From CAINVV01 sp037140615 (GTDB taxonomy: Bacteria; Bacteroidota; Bacteroidia; Bacteroidales; Prolixibacteraceae): 64,000 bases of DNA. A model generated the notes under the pieces. It did not search any database. It was not told the origin of the DNA and saw nothing but the letters and a program-made list of their open reading frames with translations. Made by a program: the position numbers and the translations under genes. Location of the stretch: positions 14,474-78,473 of the forward strand of contig JBAXED010000004.1 of assembly GCA_037140615.1 (NCBI GenBank), given 5' to 3'. Below, piece after piece: positions 17,501 to 25,980 of the stretch (position 1 is the first letter of the stretch; every line of letters begins with the position of its first letter).

Positions 17501-17919
17501 ATAATTTGAGGCTGATCAGGAAGGTCACTGGGCAAATCCCTTTTCGCTTTGTCTACAGCATCTCTAACCCTTTGCTTGGCTGATTCAACAGCAACACTTG
17601 GATCAAACTCTACGACGATGGATGAGAAATCCTGCACTGAATTACTGGTGATTTTTTTGACATCAGCAATCGATTTCAACTGTTTTTCTATGGGACGCGT
17701 TATCAGATTCTCGATGTCTACCGGCGAAGTGCCGGGATAGGGAGAATTGACAATGATATATGGAATTACCACCTCAGGAAATTGTTCCTTGGGAATTTGG
17801 TAATAATTGAGCAGACCCAGGATGGAGATAATGAAGGCCAGCACATAAACACTCGTCTTGTTATCAACCGCCCAGCTGGTTGCAAAAAATTCTTTGATAA
17901 AAAATTTATCCTTTGACAT
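14530..17919 (-). CDS. RND-family efflux pump (AcrB-type)
   Basis: 1129 residues, within the usual size of hydrophobe/amphiphile RND transporters. Features: an N-terminal helix, the periplasmic motif PGTSPVDIE, a membrane helix with the proton-relay acids in GIVVDDAIVVIEN, a second helix set near GIVVRNGILIVEF, and a Lys/Arg-rich C-terminus. It would act as the inner-membrane trimeric pump using proton-motive force. It is the last gene of the TetR-TolC-MFP-RND operon, with 18 bp separating it from the adaptor gene. Substrate cannot be told from sequence. Confidence 0.92.
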   Translation of the reverse strand: MSKDKFFIKEFFATSWAVDNKTSVYVLAFIISILGLLNYYQIPKEQFPEVVIPYIIVNSPYPGTSPVDIENLITRPIEKQLKSIADVKKITSNSVQDFSSIVVEFDPSVAVESAKQRVRDAVDKAKRDLPSDLPDQPQIMDVNLAEFPVMYINISGNYELDKLKKYAEIVQDKIEGVKEITRVDIVGALEREIQINADIFKMQAARVTFADIEGAVARENLTISGGTITMNGTKNTVRLKGQFETVQEVRDIVVHGSGGAYIKLSDLAEVSDNFKEQESFSRLDGKNVITLNVIKKSGTNLLDASDQIKEIVSSVKGKELPGDLTMTISGDQSRMTRNTLEELNNTIIIGFILVTIVLMFFMGFTNAFFVGLSVPLSMAIAYLIIPNIGFTMNMIVMFAFIFALGIVVDDAIVVIENTHRMHKSHPDIRVAAKLAAGEVFLPILSGTLTTLAPFFPLAFWPGIVGQFMHYLPVTLIITLFASLFVAYIFNPVFAVSFMAHEFDSDTKAEWKQTKKIMLGMFGLAVVFYLFKSFGIANFIVFAILMVFLYHYAIQFWIKSFQENFWPKIMAAYEKQLRWVLYGFRPLWMLGAMVVLFIFTMVLTGIVKPKVLFFPDSDPNSIMVYVKMPGGTDQNVTDSVTRIAEKRVYQAIGDHNPDVESVISNITIGAEEEGFSSAGKPFNKGKISINFVESKFRTTGISTTKYMAKIRESIADIAGAEITVGKSKMGPPTGQPINIEVTSENMDELVSDAFGFRNYLDSLNIPGVEELKTDFEINSPEIMINIDRDRAQRAGLSTGQIGLELRTALFGKEISKFKKDEDEFPITLRYSKLTRENINSLINLVITYRDMNSGQIRTIPLSTVAKIQYSSSYAGIKRLDQKRIITVYSNVISGYSPNDIVPKIKALAKDYPMHSGTSIKLTGEQENQAETSSFLLKAMIIALGMIFFILISQFGSISKSIIILSEVIFSIVGVLLGVIVFRMDLVIMMTGLGVVALGGIVVRNGILIVEFCDEMKKRGMKTRDAIIQAGKTRITPVVLTASATILGLVPLAVGMNINFETLFTSFNPQIYFGGDNVAFWGPLSWTIIFGLSFATFLTLLFVPALYYMDYIIRIKNRRRKNLKKIKALMS

Positions 17920-17937
17920 AATTACTTTATTTGTCGA

Positions 17938-19053
17938 TTAGAAAATGACAGATGATCCTTCTTTCAGATTTTGGTAGCCGGCAGAAATTACCTGATCCCC
18001 GGGATTTAGTCCGGAAATAATTTCTGTTTCTCCATTGTAATCCATTCCAGTAGTGACCATTTTGCGAACAGCTGAAATTTTATCGCCTTGTTTTACCGCC
18101 ACATATACAAATTTCCCTTCCTGATTACTTTGAATGATATTGACTGGCAATACCAGTGAAGATTCATTGGTATAATCTTTGATTTTTACATAGGCAATCA
18201 TATTGGCCCGAAGTTCAAACTCTTTCGTAGAAAACCGGCATTCAACTTTGAAGGTGCGGTTTGATGGATCTATGAAGCGACTGGTAAAGCTCAGCTTTGT
18301 ATCAATTTCTTTACCCAAATCAGGAAAGCGTACAATGGCCTGGTTGCCATTTTTAATCCTTGAAGCAAAATTTTCAGAAACCTCAGCAGTAACTTTGGCT
18401 GATGACATGTTGATAACCCGAATCACAGATGTTGGCAATCCTGGTGAAGCCATTTGTCCAATCTTCAATGGAACACTTTCAACAGATCCGCTGATTGGGG
18501 AGATCACGCTTGCCATAGATATCTGTTCCTGCAAGGTTTTTATGCGCTTCTCAAGCGATTCTTTTGTCGCTTTGGCTTGAAGAAATTGTACTTCACTGCC
18601 AATTTTTTTATCCCAAAGGTTTTTCTGCTTTTCAAATATGATGTTGGCCATATCAAGTTGGGTTTTTACCTCCTCAACGGATTGCTTGAGCACCTGTGCA
18701 TCCAGGGTTGCCATGACATCTCCTTTTTTAACGAATGAACCTTCTTTTACAAATACATTGGTAACAACACCTGGGATTTGAGGGCTCACAGAAACATTTT
18801 GATCCCCATCAACAATTCCCTGAATTTCAATAAAATGATTAAAAGGGATAGTCTTAAGATTTGTAACCTTAACCTGAACGGCTTTTTCGATTTTTTCCTG
18901 GTTCGGATTTACTTCAGCCTCGAGTTTCGAGATCTTTGTATTCAGAACATCGCGTTCTGTTTTAAGCTTATCCAATTCTCCTTTTTTGTTGTTGCTCTGA
19001 TTGCAGGCGACCAGTGTGGCAAGGATGGCCAAAGTGAACAATGCGTTTTTCAT
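17938..19053 (-). CDS. RND periplasmic adaptor lipoprotein (MFP/HlyD type)
   Basis: 371 residues. A lipoprotein signal with lipobox LVAC is followed by a coiled coil at about residues 25-55 and a biotinyl-lipoyl-like domain split around a second helical hairpin. Motifs include SPQIPGVV, GSFVKKGDVMATLD and VISPISGSVES. The C-terminal part forms the usual beta-barrel and membrane-proximal domains. It bridges the RND pump and the TolC-like channel encoded on either side. Confidence 0.9.
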   Translation of the reverse strand: MKNALFTLAILATLVACNQSNNKKGELDKLKTERDVLNTKISKLEAEVNPNQEKIEKAVQVKVTNLKTIPFNHFIEIQGIVDGDQNVSVSPQIPGVVTNVFVKEGSFVKKGDVMATLDAQVLKQSVEEVKTQLDMANIIFEKQKNLWDKKIGSEVQFLQAKATKESLEKRIKTLQEQISMASVISPISGSVESVPLKIGQMASPGLPTSVIRVINMSSAKVTAEVSENFASRIKNGNQAIVRFPDLGKEIDTKLSFTSRFIDPSNRTFKVECRFSTKEFELRANMIAYVKIKDYTNESSLVLPVNIIQSNQEGKFVYVAVKQGDKISAVRKMVTTGMDYNGETEIISGLNPGDQVISAGYQNLKEGSSVIF

Positions 19054-19141
19054 CTTTTTATTATTTGTTTTTATAATATCTTTTTATTTTTCGGGAGACA
19101 TATTCCTGATAAGGGAGCCTCCTATTTTATTTTTTGAGTTT

Positions 19142-20476
19142 TTATTTATTTATTTCCTGATTGATGTTGTACAATTTTTCCAGTTTGGTTTTCGCAGTGA
19201 CCAGATCATAAATACTTTGGTAGTAGCTGGATAGCGTTGTGAGATATTGATTTTGAGTAGTTGTCAGGTCCATGCTTGATGAAACACCATTTTTGTATTT
19301 TTCCAGCGTTCGCAAATAGATTTCGTCTGAGAGCGTCAGACTCTTCTTTTGAATTTCATATTTCTCATATTTGAGTTTCAAGTCTGTTTGATATTGATCA
19401 GCCTGCATCATCAAATTGTTGTAAACGAATTGTTTAGTGTTTTCCATTTTGCTGATGGCCAATTTTTTCTGGGAAACTGCGGCCATTCTTTGTCCGCTGC
19501 TAAAAATTGGTAAGCTAAAATTGATCCCAAACATATCCTTCATGGAAAAATCAAAAGAAGGCTTATTTGTTTTTTCTGTATGGTTATAAAATCCTGATAT
19601 TACAGGCATATAAGCAGCAATTGCATTTTGATATTCAAGCGTAGTAAGGTCTTTGGCTGTTTTAATTATTCTAAAGTCAATATTCTTATCTATGTTAAAT
19701 GGCTGATTGACCAATGTTGAGATGTTTAATGGCAAATTTTCATTTGATTCAAGATTCTCAGTCAGATGAATATTCTTACTTACGTCAATTCCCAAAATGA
19801 TCTTTAATAACCTGTTGGCCACATCCAAATTGCCCTTTACCTGGTTAATTGCATTTAGAAGGTTATTAGAGGTAAGATCCAACTGGTCTACATCAGTTCT
19901 CTCTACAAACCCTTGTTTGTTCATTTCTTTGATCTGATAAGCTGTCTGGTTCACATTGTCCAAACTTTTTTGAAGATTTTTCAAGCTCTCCTCGCCAACT
20001 AAAATCATGTAATAGGTATTTATTACTGATTCGTTTACATCCTGGACTACCTTTTCCGTGTTCTCATTTGTCTGCAGATAAAGTGTTTTCATGGCTTTTA
20101 ATCCTACAAGGTAAGACCCGTTGAAAATTAACTGGGAAGCAGTAACATCAAATGTGATATTATTTTTCACTCCCAAAGAAACTGCAGGCGTACCTGGTCC
20201 AAAGGATCCTGGTGGCAAAGTCGGCACAGTAGGAAGAAATTGGTAAGCAGCTTTTGAATCAATGTGAGGCAATCCAATGGCGGTTGTTTCCCAGATTTTC
20301 TTTCTGGCAATTTCCATTTCAATTGTTGAATTCCTGATGTTCGTGTTGTTTTCGAATGCCAGTCTGCGGGCTTCTTTCAACGATAAGCGCAAAGTATCCT
20401 GGGCATCACTTTTATGGACTCCAAGGAGAAGTAAAAAAATTGTTATCAAAATTAGATAACGACTTGAAAATGACAT
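19142..20476 (-). CDS. TolC-family outer-membrane efflux channel
   Basis: 444 residues with a signal peptide ending near SDAQ. The protein is long-helical with two outer-membrane-efflux repeats; characteristic features are LSLKEARRLAFENN near the start and repeated heptad segments. It supplies the outer-membrane duct for the adaptor and RND pump downstream in the same operon. It begins 6 bp after the TetR gene, so the two are co-transcribed. Confidence 0.9.
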   Translation of the reverse strand: MSFSSRYLILITIFLLLLGVHKSDAQDTLRLSLKEARRLAFENNTNIRNSTIEMEIARKKIWETTAIGLPHIDSKAAYQFLPTVPTLPPGSFGPGTPAVSLGVKNNITFDVTASQLIFNGSYLVGLKAMKTLYLQTNENTEKVVQDVNESVINTYYMILVGEESLKNLQKSLDNVNQTAYQIKEMNKQGFVERTDVDQLDLTSNNLLNAINQVKGNLDVANRLLKIILGIDVSKNIHLTENLESNENLPLNISTLVNQPFNIDKNIDFRIIKTAKDLTTLEYQNAIAAYMPVISGFYNHTEKTNKPSFDFSMKDMFGINFSLPIFSSGQRMAAVSQKKLAISKMENTKQFVYNNLMMQADQYQTDLKLKYEKYEIQKKSLTLSDEIYLRTLEKYKNGVSSSMDLTTTQNQYLTTLSSYYQSIYDLVTAKTKLEKLYNINQEINK

Positions 20477-20481
20477 AATTA

Positions 20482-21135
20482 TTATTTTTTATTTGTATTA
20501 ATATATTCGATTATTTCTTTTTTTCTGGATTCAAAGTATTCCAACCCAGATGAGGTGGAGATGGCCCGGATATGGTTTTCAAACATCACCTCAAAGAGTT
20601 GTATGAAATTGACATCCATTATTTTGCATATTTCCGCATTGTGAAGTTCAATAAAACTGTTGAGATAAATTGAGGCGACCAAATCGATGTTTATATCATC
20701 CCTGTAAAGTTTTTCTTCAATACCTTGTTGCATGTTGATTTTCATGCCTTCGAATATCTGGGTTCGCTTTTTCTCCATGTAGGATTCAAACGTATTGTGG
20801 TAATACTTCATCATCTCGAAACGAATCATTGGATTGATTTGTTTCATCTCGTCGTGAACCAACTGACTGATTCTTAATAGTCTTTCTATTGCATTGATCG
20901 ATTCGTTTTTGATTTTCTCACTCAATTGGAATACCCGGGATTCTTCTCCGAAAAATACTTTCTCTACTAGATCCTCCTTGTTCTTAACATAAGTATAGAG
21001 CGTCTTTTTTGAGATACCCAACCTTTGGCTAATCTCATCCATACTTAGGTTCTTTAATCCATATGCATAGAACAGTTTTTTGATAGGCCCTACCAACTCC
21101 TTAAACCGATCACTTTGTTCTTCTTGATTATCCAT
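20482..21135 (-). CDS. TetR-family regulator of the efflux operon
   Basis: 217 residues. The N-terminal helix-turn-helix reads KNLSMDEISQRLGISKKTLYTYVKN, written here as positions 28-52 with GISKKTLY as the recognition helix. The C-terminal ligand domain is not family-specific. As the first gene of the operon it most likely represses its own promoter and is relieved by a pump substrate. Divergent to ruvX. Confidence 0.9.
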   Translation of the reverse strand: MDNQEEQSDRFKELVGPIKKLFYAYGLKNLSMDEISQRLGISKKTLYTYVKNKEDLVEKVFFGEESRVFQLSEKIKNESINAIERLLRISQLVHDEMKQINPMIRFEMMKYYHNTFESYMEKKRTQIFEGMKINMQQGIEEKLYRDDINIDLVASIYLNSFIELHNAEICKIMDVNFIQLFEVMFENHIRAISTSSGLEYFESRKKEIIEYINTNKK

Positions 21136-21166
21136 TTTTATTTAATTCTCATTTTCTTTGTAGGTG

Positions 21167-21208
21167 CAAATGTCGGAAACAATTTGGACACAAAACGTTT
21201 CCTTGTGT
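21167..21208 (-). promoter_or_regulatory. Candidate tetR promoter and operator
   Basis: On the minus strand GACATTTG (21167-21174) resembles the Bacteroidetes -7 element TAnnTTTG with one mismatch. An imperfect dyad, ACACAA (21188-21193) and TTGTGT (21203-21208), overlaps the expected -33 region, which is where an autoregulating TetR protein would bind. Confidence 0.3.
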
Positions 21209-21289
21209 TAAATGTTTCTTAATTCACATTAAATTATTATGATGTAAATACAATTGCACTCTGCGTTTTTTTAAGATTTCTTAAACAAT

Positions 21290-21297
21290 TATATTTG
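21290..21297 (+). promoter_or_regulatory. ruvX-def promoter -7 element
   Basis: TATATTTG fits TAnnTTTG and lies 21 bp before the ATG at 21319. No clear -33 TTG is present. It argues against a TTG start at 21295, which would fall inside the promoter. Confidence 0.35.
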
Positions 21298-21318
21298 TTG
21301 AGAAAATGGAAAGCAGAT

Positions 21319-21735
21319 ATGGGAAGAATCATGGCCATTGATTTCGGCAAGAAAAGGGTAGGAGTGGCAGTGACTGATTCTTTGCAATTAATTGCCACCC
21401 GTTTGGAGACCGTTGATTCAGATTTTATCTGGAAGTTTTTGGACGATTATTTTTCGAGAGAAATTGTTGATTTAGTTTTAGTTGGATATCCGGTTCAATT
21501 AAATAATCAACCGTCGGAAGCCTTGAGATACATTAATCCATTTGTTCAAAAGTTCAGACAGAAATATGAAAAGGAGATCAGACAGGTGGATGAAAGATTC
21601 AGTTCAAAAATTGCTTTCCAATCGATGATTGATGCCGGATTGAGAAAATCTCAACGTAAGAACAAAGGAACAATTGATGGCGTAAGCGCTACTATTCTGT
21701 TACAATCATATCTTGAGCAAAAAAAGTATTTATAA
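21319..21735 (+). CDS. ruvX: Putative Holliday junction resolvase RuvX/YqgF
   Basis: 138 residues from the ATG at 21319. The RNase H-like fold starts with MAIDFGKKRVGVAVTD, holding the first catalytic Asp, and continues with VGYPV (usual VGLP), a VDERFSS motif and a C-terminal DGVSATILLQSYL holding the last acidic residue. Members process recombination intermediates or pre-16S rRNA ends. It lies 3 bp before def in what looks like an operon. The start was chosen because the family begins within a few residues of this ATG. Confidence 0.88.
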   Translation: MGRIMAIDFGKKRVGVAVTDSLQLIATRLETVDSDFIWKFLDDYFSREIVDLVLVGYPVQLNNQPSEALRYINPFVQKFRQKYEKEIRQVDERFSSKIAFQSMIDAGLRKSQRKNKGTIDGVSATILLQSYLEQKKYL

Positions 21736-21738
21736 TTT

Positions 21739-22296
21739 ATGATATTGCCTATTATACTGTATGGTGATCCTGTTCTTAGAAAGGTAGCCGAAAACATAGA
21801 TTTGAACTATAACGGTTTACAAGAACTGATAGTCAATATGTTCGAAACAATGTACAATGCCGAGGGAGTTGGCTTGGCTGCCCCTCAGATAGGATTATCT
21901 ATTCGCTTGTTCGTCGTCGATTTAACTCCTTTGGCGAAGGACGAACCTAGCTTGATGGATTTTAAGAAGGCATTCATCAACGCCAAAATTTTAGAGAGAA
22001 GCGGGGAAGAGGAGTTGATGGAAGAGGGCTGCCTTAGTATTCCCGGCATACATGAAGAAATTTTCCGGAAAAATTACATTCATATTCAATATTTAAATAC
22101 AGATGGCTTGTTATGCGATGAAATATATACCGGATATACGGCCAGAGTTCTCCAGCATGAATATGATCATCTCGATGGCATTATGTTTACAGATCTATGC
22201 TCTCCCTTGAAAAGGCGCTTGTTAAAGCGGAAGTTATCAGATATATCAAAAGGAATTACATCGGCTACCTATCGGGTTAAAGTGCCAAAGATTTAA
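21739..22296 (+). CDS. def: Peptide deformylase
   Basis: 185 residues with the three hallmark motifs: GVGLAAPQIG (motif 1), EEGCLSIPG with the metal-binding Cys (motif 2), and QHEYDHLDG with the metal-binding HExxH (motif 3). The enzyme removes the formyl group from nascent protein N-termini in the cytoplasm. It follows ruvX by 3 bp. Confidence 0.97.
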   Translation: MILPIILYGDPVLRKVAENIDLNYNGLQELIVNMFETMYNAEGVGLAAPQIGLSIRLFVVDLTPLAKDEPSLMDFKKAFINAKILERSGEEELMEEGCLSIPGIHEEIFRKNYIHIQYLNTDGLLCDEIYTGYTARVLQHEYDHLDGIMFTDLCSPLKRRLLKRKLSDISKGITSATYRVKVPKI

Positions 22297-22384
22297 TTCA
22301 AACACCCATTTGTTTCAGCGTTCTTCAATCCATTTTTCTTTTTCTCAATACAATGCCTTAACTTGATGTGGATACTTCATTCAC

Positions 22385-24490
22385 ATGCCTAACTCTTCTT
22401 TTCAGCTCACCAGTGCTCCCTTCATAAGACTTTTTATACCACTTTGTATTGGAGTCATCATGTATCAAATTTGTGATATTTCAAATTCGATACCTTTCAT
22501 CGCACTCTTTTTTCTGGTCGTTCTCCTTCTTTTGATAGCCAAAAGCGTTTCTTTTTCTTCTCAATATTATTGGGGATTATTACTCTTATTGTGTATCCTT
22601 ATTTTCTCGATTATCAGATCTATAGATCAGAAAAGGATCTTTCCAGCACTTAGAAAACAAAGGTATTTTGTGGTACTCGACGAGTATCCTCAGGAAAAGG
22701 CAAAAACTTTTCAGGTTGTTTGCCAGCTGATAGATTCGGATTTGAAAATCCTGACCTACCTTCCCAAATCGCCTGCTGTCAAAAGTGCCCAGCCAGGTGA
22801 TATTCTTTGCTTGACCGGATTCCCTGAATTGATAGAAAATGATGGCAACCCATTTGAATTTGATTATCGAAAATACCTTAACAATAAAGGAATAGGTTAT
22901 CGGATATTTTTAAAGGAGAGCCAATTTTTCTTTCTCGTTGGGCAGCATCAAATGAACATCAACCGACATGCATTGATCTTGCGCGAAAAGCTCATAGATA
23001 TCTTATATAAGTCCGGAATGAAAAGGGAAAATGTTCCTTTGGTATCTTCCATCTCCTTCGGCGCAAGGGAAGATGTTGACAAAGAAACTGTTCGAAGTTT
23101 TACCAATACAGGAGTTATACATGTTCTGGCAGTTTCAGGAATGAACGTTGGACTCATTTTTGTCATACTTGATTTTCTACTCCGCTTCTTGAAAAGAGGT
23201 CGAATTGGGTTTTTATGTCACACATTGATCATTTTGTTCTCAATATGGAGCTACGCATTAATTACCGGGATGTCAGCTTCCATTCTTAGGGCAGCTGTCA
23301 TGCTTACTTTCGTTGTTGTCGGAAATGCGTTGCAGCAAAAGGCAAATATTTTTAATTCTTTGGCCGTTTCAGCTTTCTTTCTGGTTGCATGGGATCCTGT
23401 AATAATTTATGATGTTGGATTTCAGCTATCATATGTGGCGGTATTGTCAATTGTTGTTATTCAACCCATATTATACAAACAGTTATATTTTAAATCCTGG
23501 ATTGTGGATCAGACCTGGCTTATCCTTTCAGTAACTTGTTCTGCACAGGTTGGTACACTTCCTTTTACGCTTCATTATTTCCATCAATTTCCAGTTTATT
23601 TCTGGTTGGCAAATTTGATCGTAATACCATTGGTCACACTGATACTTTACCTCTCTTTCTTGGTTTTGTTTCTCACCTTTATTTCTGGTTTTTTAACTTC
23701 TTTATCTGCTTTGGTGCTTGATTGGTCAGTTCGTTTGGTATTGTTGACTGTCAATCTTGTTGAAAAGTTACCCATGGCCGTACTTAAAGGGTTATATCCT
23801 TCTTCTGTGCAGTTAATGTTGGTCTTTTCAATATTCCTATTTTTTTACATGTTTTTCAAAACCAGGAAAATTCTTCATGTTAAAGTTATCTGTACGCTTG
23901 CAATAGTGCTCTTTATTACAACAGTCATTTCGTCCTATTCAATGTCGACAAAGGCCGAAATAGTCTTTTTTAATGTGCCAGGCACAAGAGCGATGGCCCT
24001 TACACGAGGCCGAAAGACAATTGTGGTTTACGATAAGTGTGAGAATGGCGAGTCAAAACTTAATTATTATTTAAAACCTTACCTGGGTTCAAATGAGATC
24101 ATTGAAACTGAATATTATAAATTCTCTGATTCTTTGAGAATTATGAATGCAAGTTTCAGTATTAGAGGGAATTATATACTATTTAATGGGGTGAAGTTAT
24201 TCGTGAAACCTGATTCATCTGGTGTCTTTAATAATGAGGAGGTTGGTCCAAAGGCTGATGTGGTCTGGTTAAGTGATATAAAGCCCCTTCCACTTAAAGA
24301 TAATATATTTCCTGAGGCAAGAATTATCCTATATCGCTCTTCGAAAGAGGTCGAAAATGAGATTAATGCCAGTTACCCTCATATGTCCTTCAATATCAGG
24401 AAAGCCGTTCTCATGACCTTTGATTCAGAAGGAAGGGAAGGCAACGAAGGTTTCAAGTGTGGGTATTTTATAAAAAACACAGCTCAATAA
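22385..24490 (+). CDS. comEC: ComEC/Rec2 family DNA-uptake channel protein
   Basis: 701 residues. N-terminal membrane helices and an OB-like DUF4131 region (to about 190) precede the competence domain, whose signature TGVIHVLAVSGMNVGLIF sits near residue 243. About ten further hydrophobic helices follow. The C-terminal ~170 residues resemble the beta-strands of a metallo-beta-lactamase domain (VFFNVPGTRAMALTRG), but no HxHxDH metal motif is visible, so any nuclease role is doubtful. ComEC proteins move single-stranded DNA across the inner membrane in transformation. The 3' end is 3 bp from the convergent YrdC gene. Confidence 0.9.
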   Translation: MPNSSFQLTSAPFIRLFIPLCIGVIMYQICDISNSIPFIALFFLVVLLLLIAKSVSFSSQYYWGLLLLLCILIFSIIRSIDQKRIFPALRKQRYFVVLDEYPQEKAKTFQVVCQLIDSDLKILTYLPKSPAVKSAQPGDILCLTGFPELIENDGNPFEFDYRKYLNNKGIGYRIFLKESQFFFLVGQHQMNINRHALILREKLIDILYKSGMKRENVPLVSSISFGAREDVDKETVRSFTNTGVIHVLAVSGMNVGLIFVILDFLLRFLKRGRIGFLCHTLIILFSIWSYALITGMSASILRAAVMLTFVVVGNALQQKANIFNSLAVSAFFLVAWDPVIIYDVGFQLSYVAVLSIVVIQPILYKQLYFKSWIVDQTWLILSVTCSAQVGTLPFTLHYFHQFPVYFWLANLIVIPLVTLILYLSFLVLFLTFISGFLTSLSALVLDWSVRLVLLTVNLVEKLPMAVLKGLYPSSVQLMLVFSIFLFFYMFFKTRKILHVKVICTLAIVLFITTVISSYSMSTKAEIVFFNVPGTRAMALTRGRKTIVVYDKCENGESKLNYYLKPYLGSNEIIETEYYKFSDSLRIMNASFSIRGNYILFNGVKLFVKPDSSGVFNNEEVGPKADVVWLSDIKPLPLKDNIFPEARIILYRSSKEVENEINASYPHMSFNIRKAVLMTFDSEGREGNEGFKCGYFIKNTAQ

Positions 24491-24493
24491 GTA

Positions 24494-25108
24494 CTATTCC
24501 AGAAGAATACCTTTTCCTTGCCTGATAATTTCTGCTTCCCCTGTCGTGCAATCCACGATTGTTGAAGGACGGTTGTCACCAAAACCGCCGTCAATGACCA
24601 GATCTACGAGATGACCGTACTTTTCTTCAATGAGTTCAGGATCGGTAATGTATTCCAAAACCACATCATCGTGATGAACTGAAGTTGATAATACCGGATT
24701 GCCAAGCTCCTTTACAATGGTTCGTATTATATTGTTTTCCGGAATTCGGATGCCAATGTTTTTCTTGGAGTTTTTAAAAAGTTTGGGAACATTTGAATTT
24801 GCCTGCAGCAAAAAAGTAAAAGGCCCCGGAAGGTTTTTTTTCAAAAGTTTAAAAATACCGTTTGGGAAAGGTTTACAATAGTTGGAAATCTGACTTAAAT
24901 CATGAAGAATAAAGGAAAAGTCCGCCTTTTCAGGTCTGACATTTTTAATTCTTGCAACCCTTTCTACTGCTTTTGACTTGGTGATATCACAACCAATGCC
25001 ATAAATTGTATCCGTGGGAAAGATAATAACCGCTCCATCTTTGAGCATGTCTACGATTTTATCTATCTCCTTCTGGTTGGGATTGTCGTCATAAAGCTTG
25101 ATAAGCAT
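24494..25108 (-). CDS. Threonylcarbamoyl-AMP synthase family protein (YrdC/Sua5/YciO)
   Basis: 204 residues, a single YrdC domain without the C-terminal Sua5 extension. Recognisable parts are AVIIFPTDTIYGIGCD, RIKNVRPEKADFSF, PGPFTFLL and GIRIPENNI. True TsaC enzymes make threonylcarbamoyl-AMP for tRNA t6A37 synthesis; YciO-type relatives share the fold. The KNVRP variant (usual KxRP) means the t6A role is probable but not certain. Confidence 0.85.
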   Translation of the reverse strand: MLIKLYDDNPNQKEIDKIVDMLKDGAVIIFPTDTIYGIGCDITKSKAVERVARIKNVRPEKADFSFILHDLSQISNYCKPFPNGIFKLLKKNLPGPFTFLLQANSNVPKLFKNSKKNIGIRIPENNIIRTIVKELGNPVLSTSVHHDDVVLEYITDPELIEEKYGHLVDLVIDGGFGDNRPSTIVDCTTGEAEIIRQGKGILLE

Positions 25109-25231
25109 TTGCCAGCATTTAAATTTTTTGTCTTTAAGCTAGTAAAATTAACTATTTTCGATTTACTTTCGTCGAATTAGGAACTTAAAGTGTCTTCTGT
25201 TAAGGGAAAATGAAACGATCATTGGGTGAAT

Positions 25232-25897
25232 ATGAAAATTGAGATTGTCGAAACGCTTGATGGATCGAACACTTTGTATCTCGAAGATATTGGCGAGCAC
25301 TATCATTCTACTTTCGGTGCAATTCAGGAGTCGATGCATATTTTTATTCAGGAAGGTTTTAATCAAATCTTGTCTGCGGAAATCAACATACTTGAGATTG
25401 GGTTCGGAACAGGCCTGAATTGCTATCTGACTCTGCTTGCTAACCAAAAATGGAACCATCATGTTCGATATTATTCAATTGAGAAATATCCTTTGCAAGA
25501 ATCAGTTTGGGCGAAATTGAATTATACCGATCAATTTCCAGATAATGATCCAAGTTTTTTCACTCTTATTCACAAAGCTCCCTGGAACTGCCCAGCAGTA
25601 ATCCAGAAAGGATTTATCCTTCAAAAAATGGATATAGATCTTTTGGAAACAAATTATTCTACCCTTCCCCAGATCGACCTGGTATATTTCGATGCCTTCT
25701 CTCCTGAGAAACAACCTGAACTATGGGATTTGTCTGTCTTTCAATCACTTTTTGCGATTATGCAGGAAAGCAGTATTTTGGTCACATATTGTGCAAAGGG
25801 TTCCATCAGACGAATGCTTCAATCCGTCGGATTTAGTGTTGAGAGAATTGCTGGTCCACCTGGGAAAAGAGAGATTTTAAGAGCCAGAAAAATATAG
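25232..25897 (+). CDS. mnmD: MnmD-type tRNA mnm5(s2)U methyltransferase
   Basis: 221 residues from the ATG at 25232 (a GTG two codons upstream is also possible). A Rossmann SAM site ILEIGFGTGLN is followed by VYFDAFSPEKQPELWD and TYCAKGSIRRMLQ, the signature of the methyltransferase half of MnmC. The FAD-dependent oxidase half is absent, as in stand-alone MnmD. It would methylate nm5U at the wobble position of some tRNAs. Same direction as apbE, 84 bp upstream. Confidence 0.9.
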   Translation: MKIEIVETLDGSNTLYLEDIGEHYHSTFGAIQESMHIFIQEGFNQILSAEINILEIGFGTGLNCYLTLLANQKWNHHVRYYSIEKYPLQESVWAKLNYTDQFPDNDPSFFTLIHKAPWNCPAVIQKGFILQKMDIDLLETNYSTLPQIDLVYFDAFSPEKQPELWDLSVFQSLFAIMQESSILVTYCAKGSIRRMLQSVGFSVERIAGPPGKREILRARKI

Positions 25898-25980
25898 TAG
25901 AAGTTAAACATTTGGTATTCTGGTGTTTGATTCTGGTTAATTTTTTTAATAATAGAGAAACACAAAGAATTGAAATTGCG

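Noticed and set aside
14530..17919. Heavy-metal (CusA-type) RND pump
   Set aside because: The Met-rich metal-binding residues and neighbouring CusF-like genes are missing; the DD motif and TetR partner fit a drug-type pump better.
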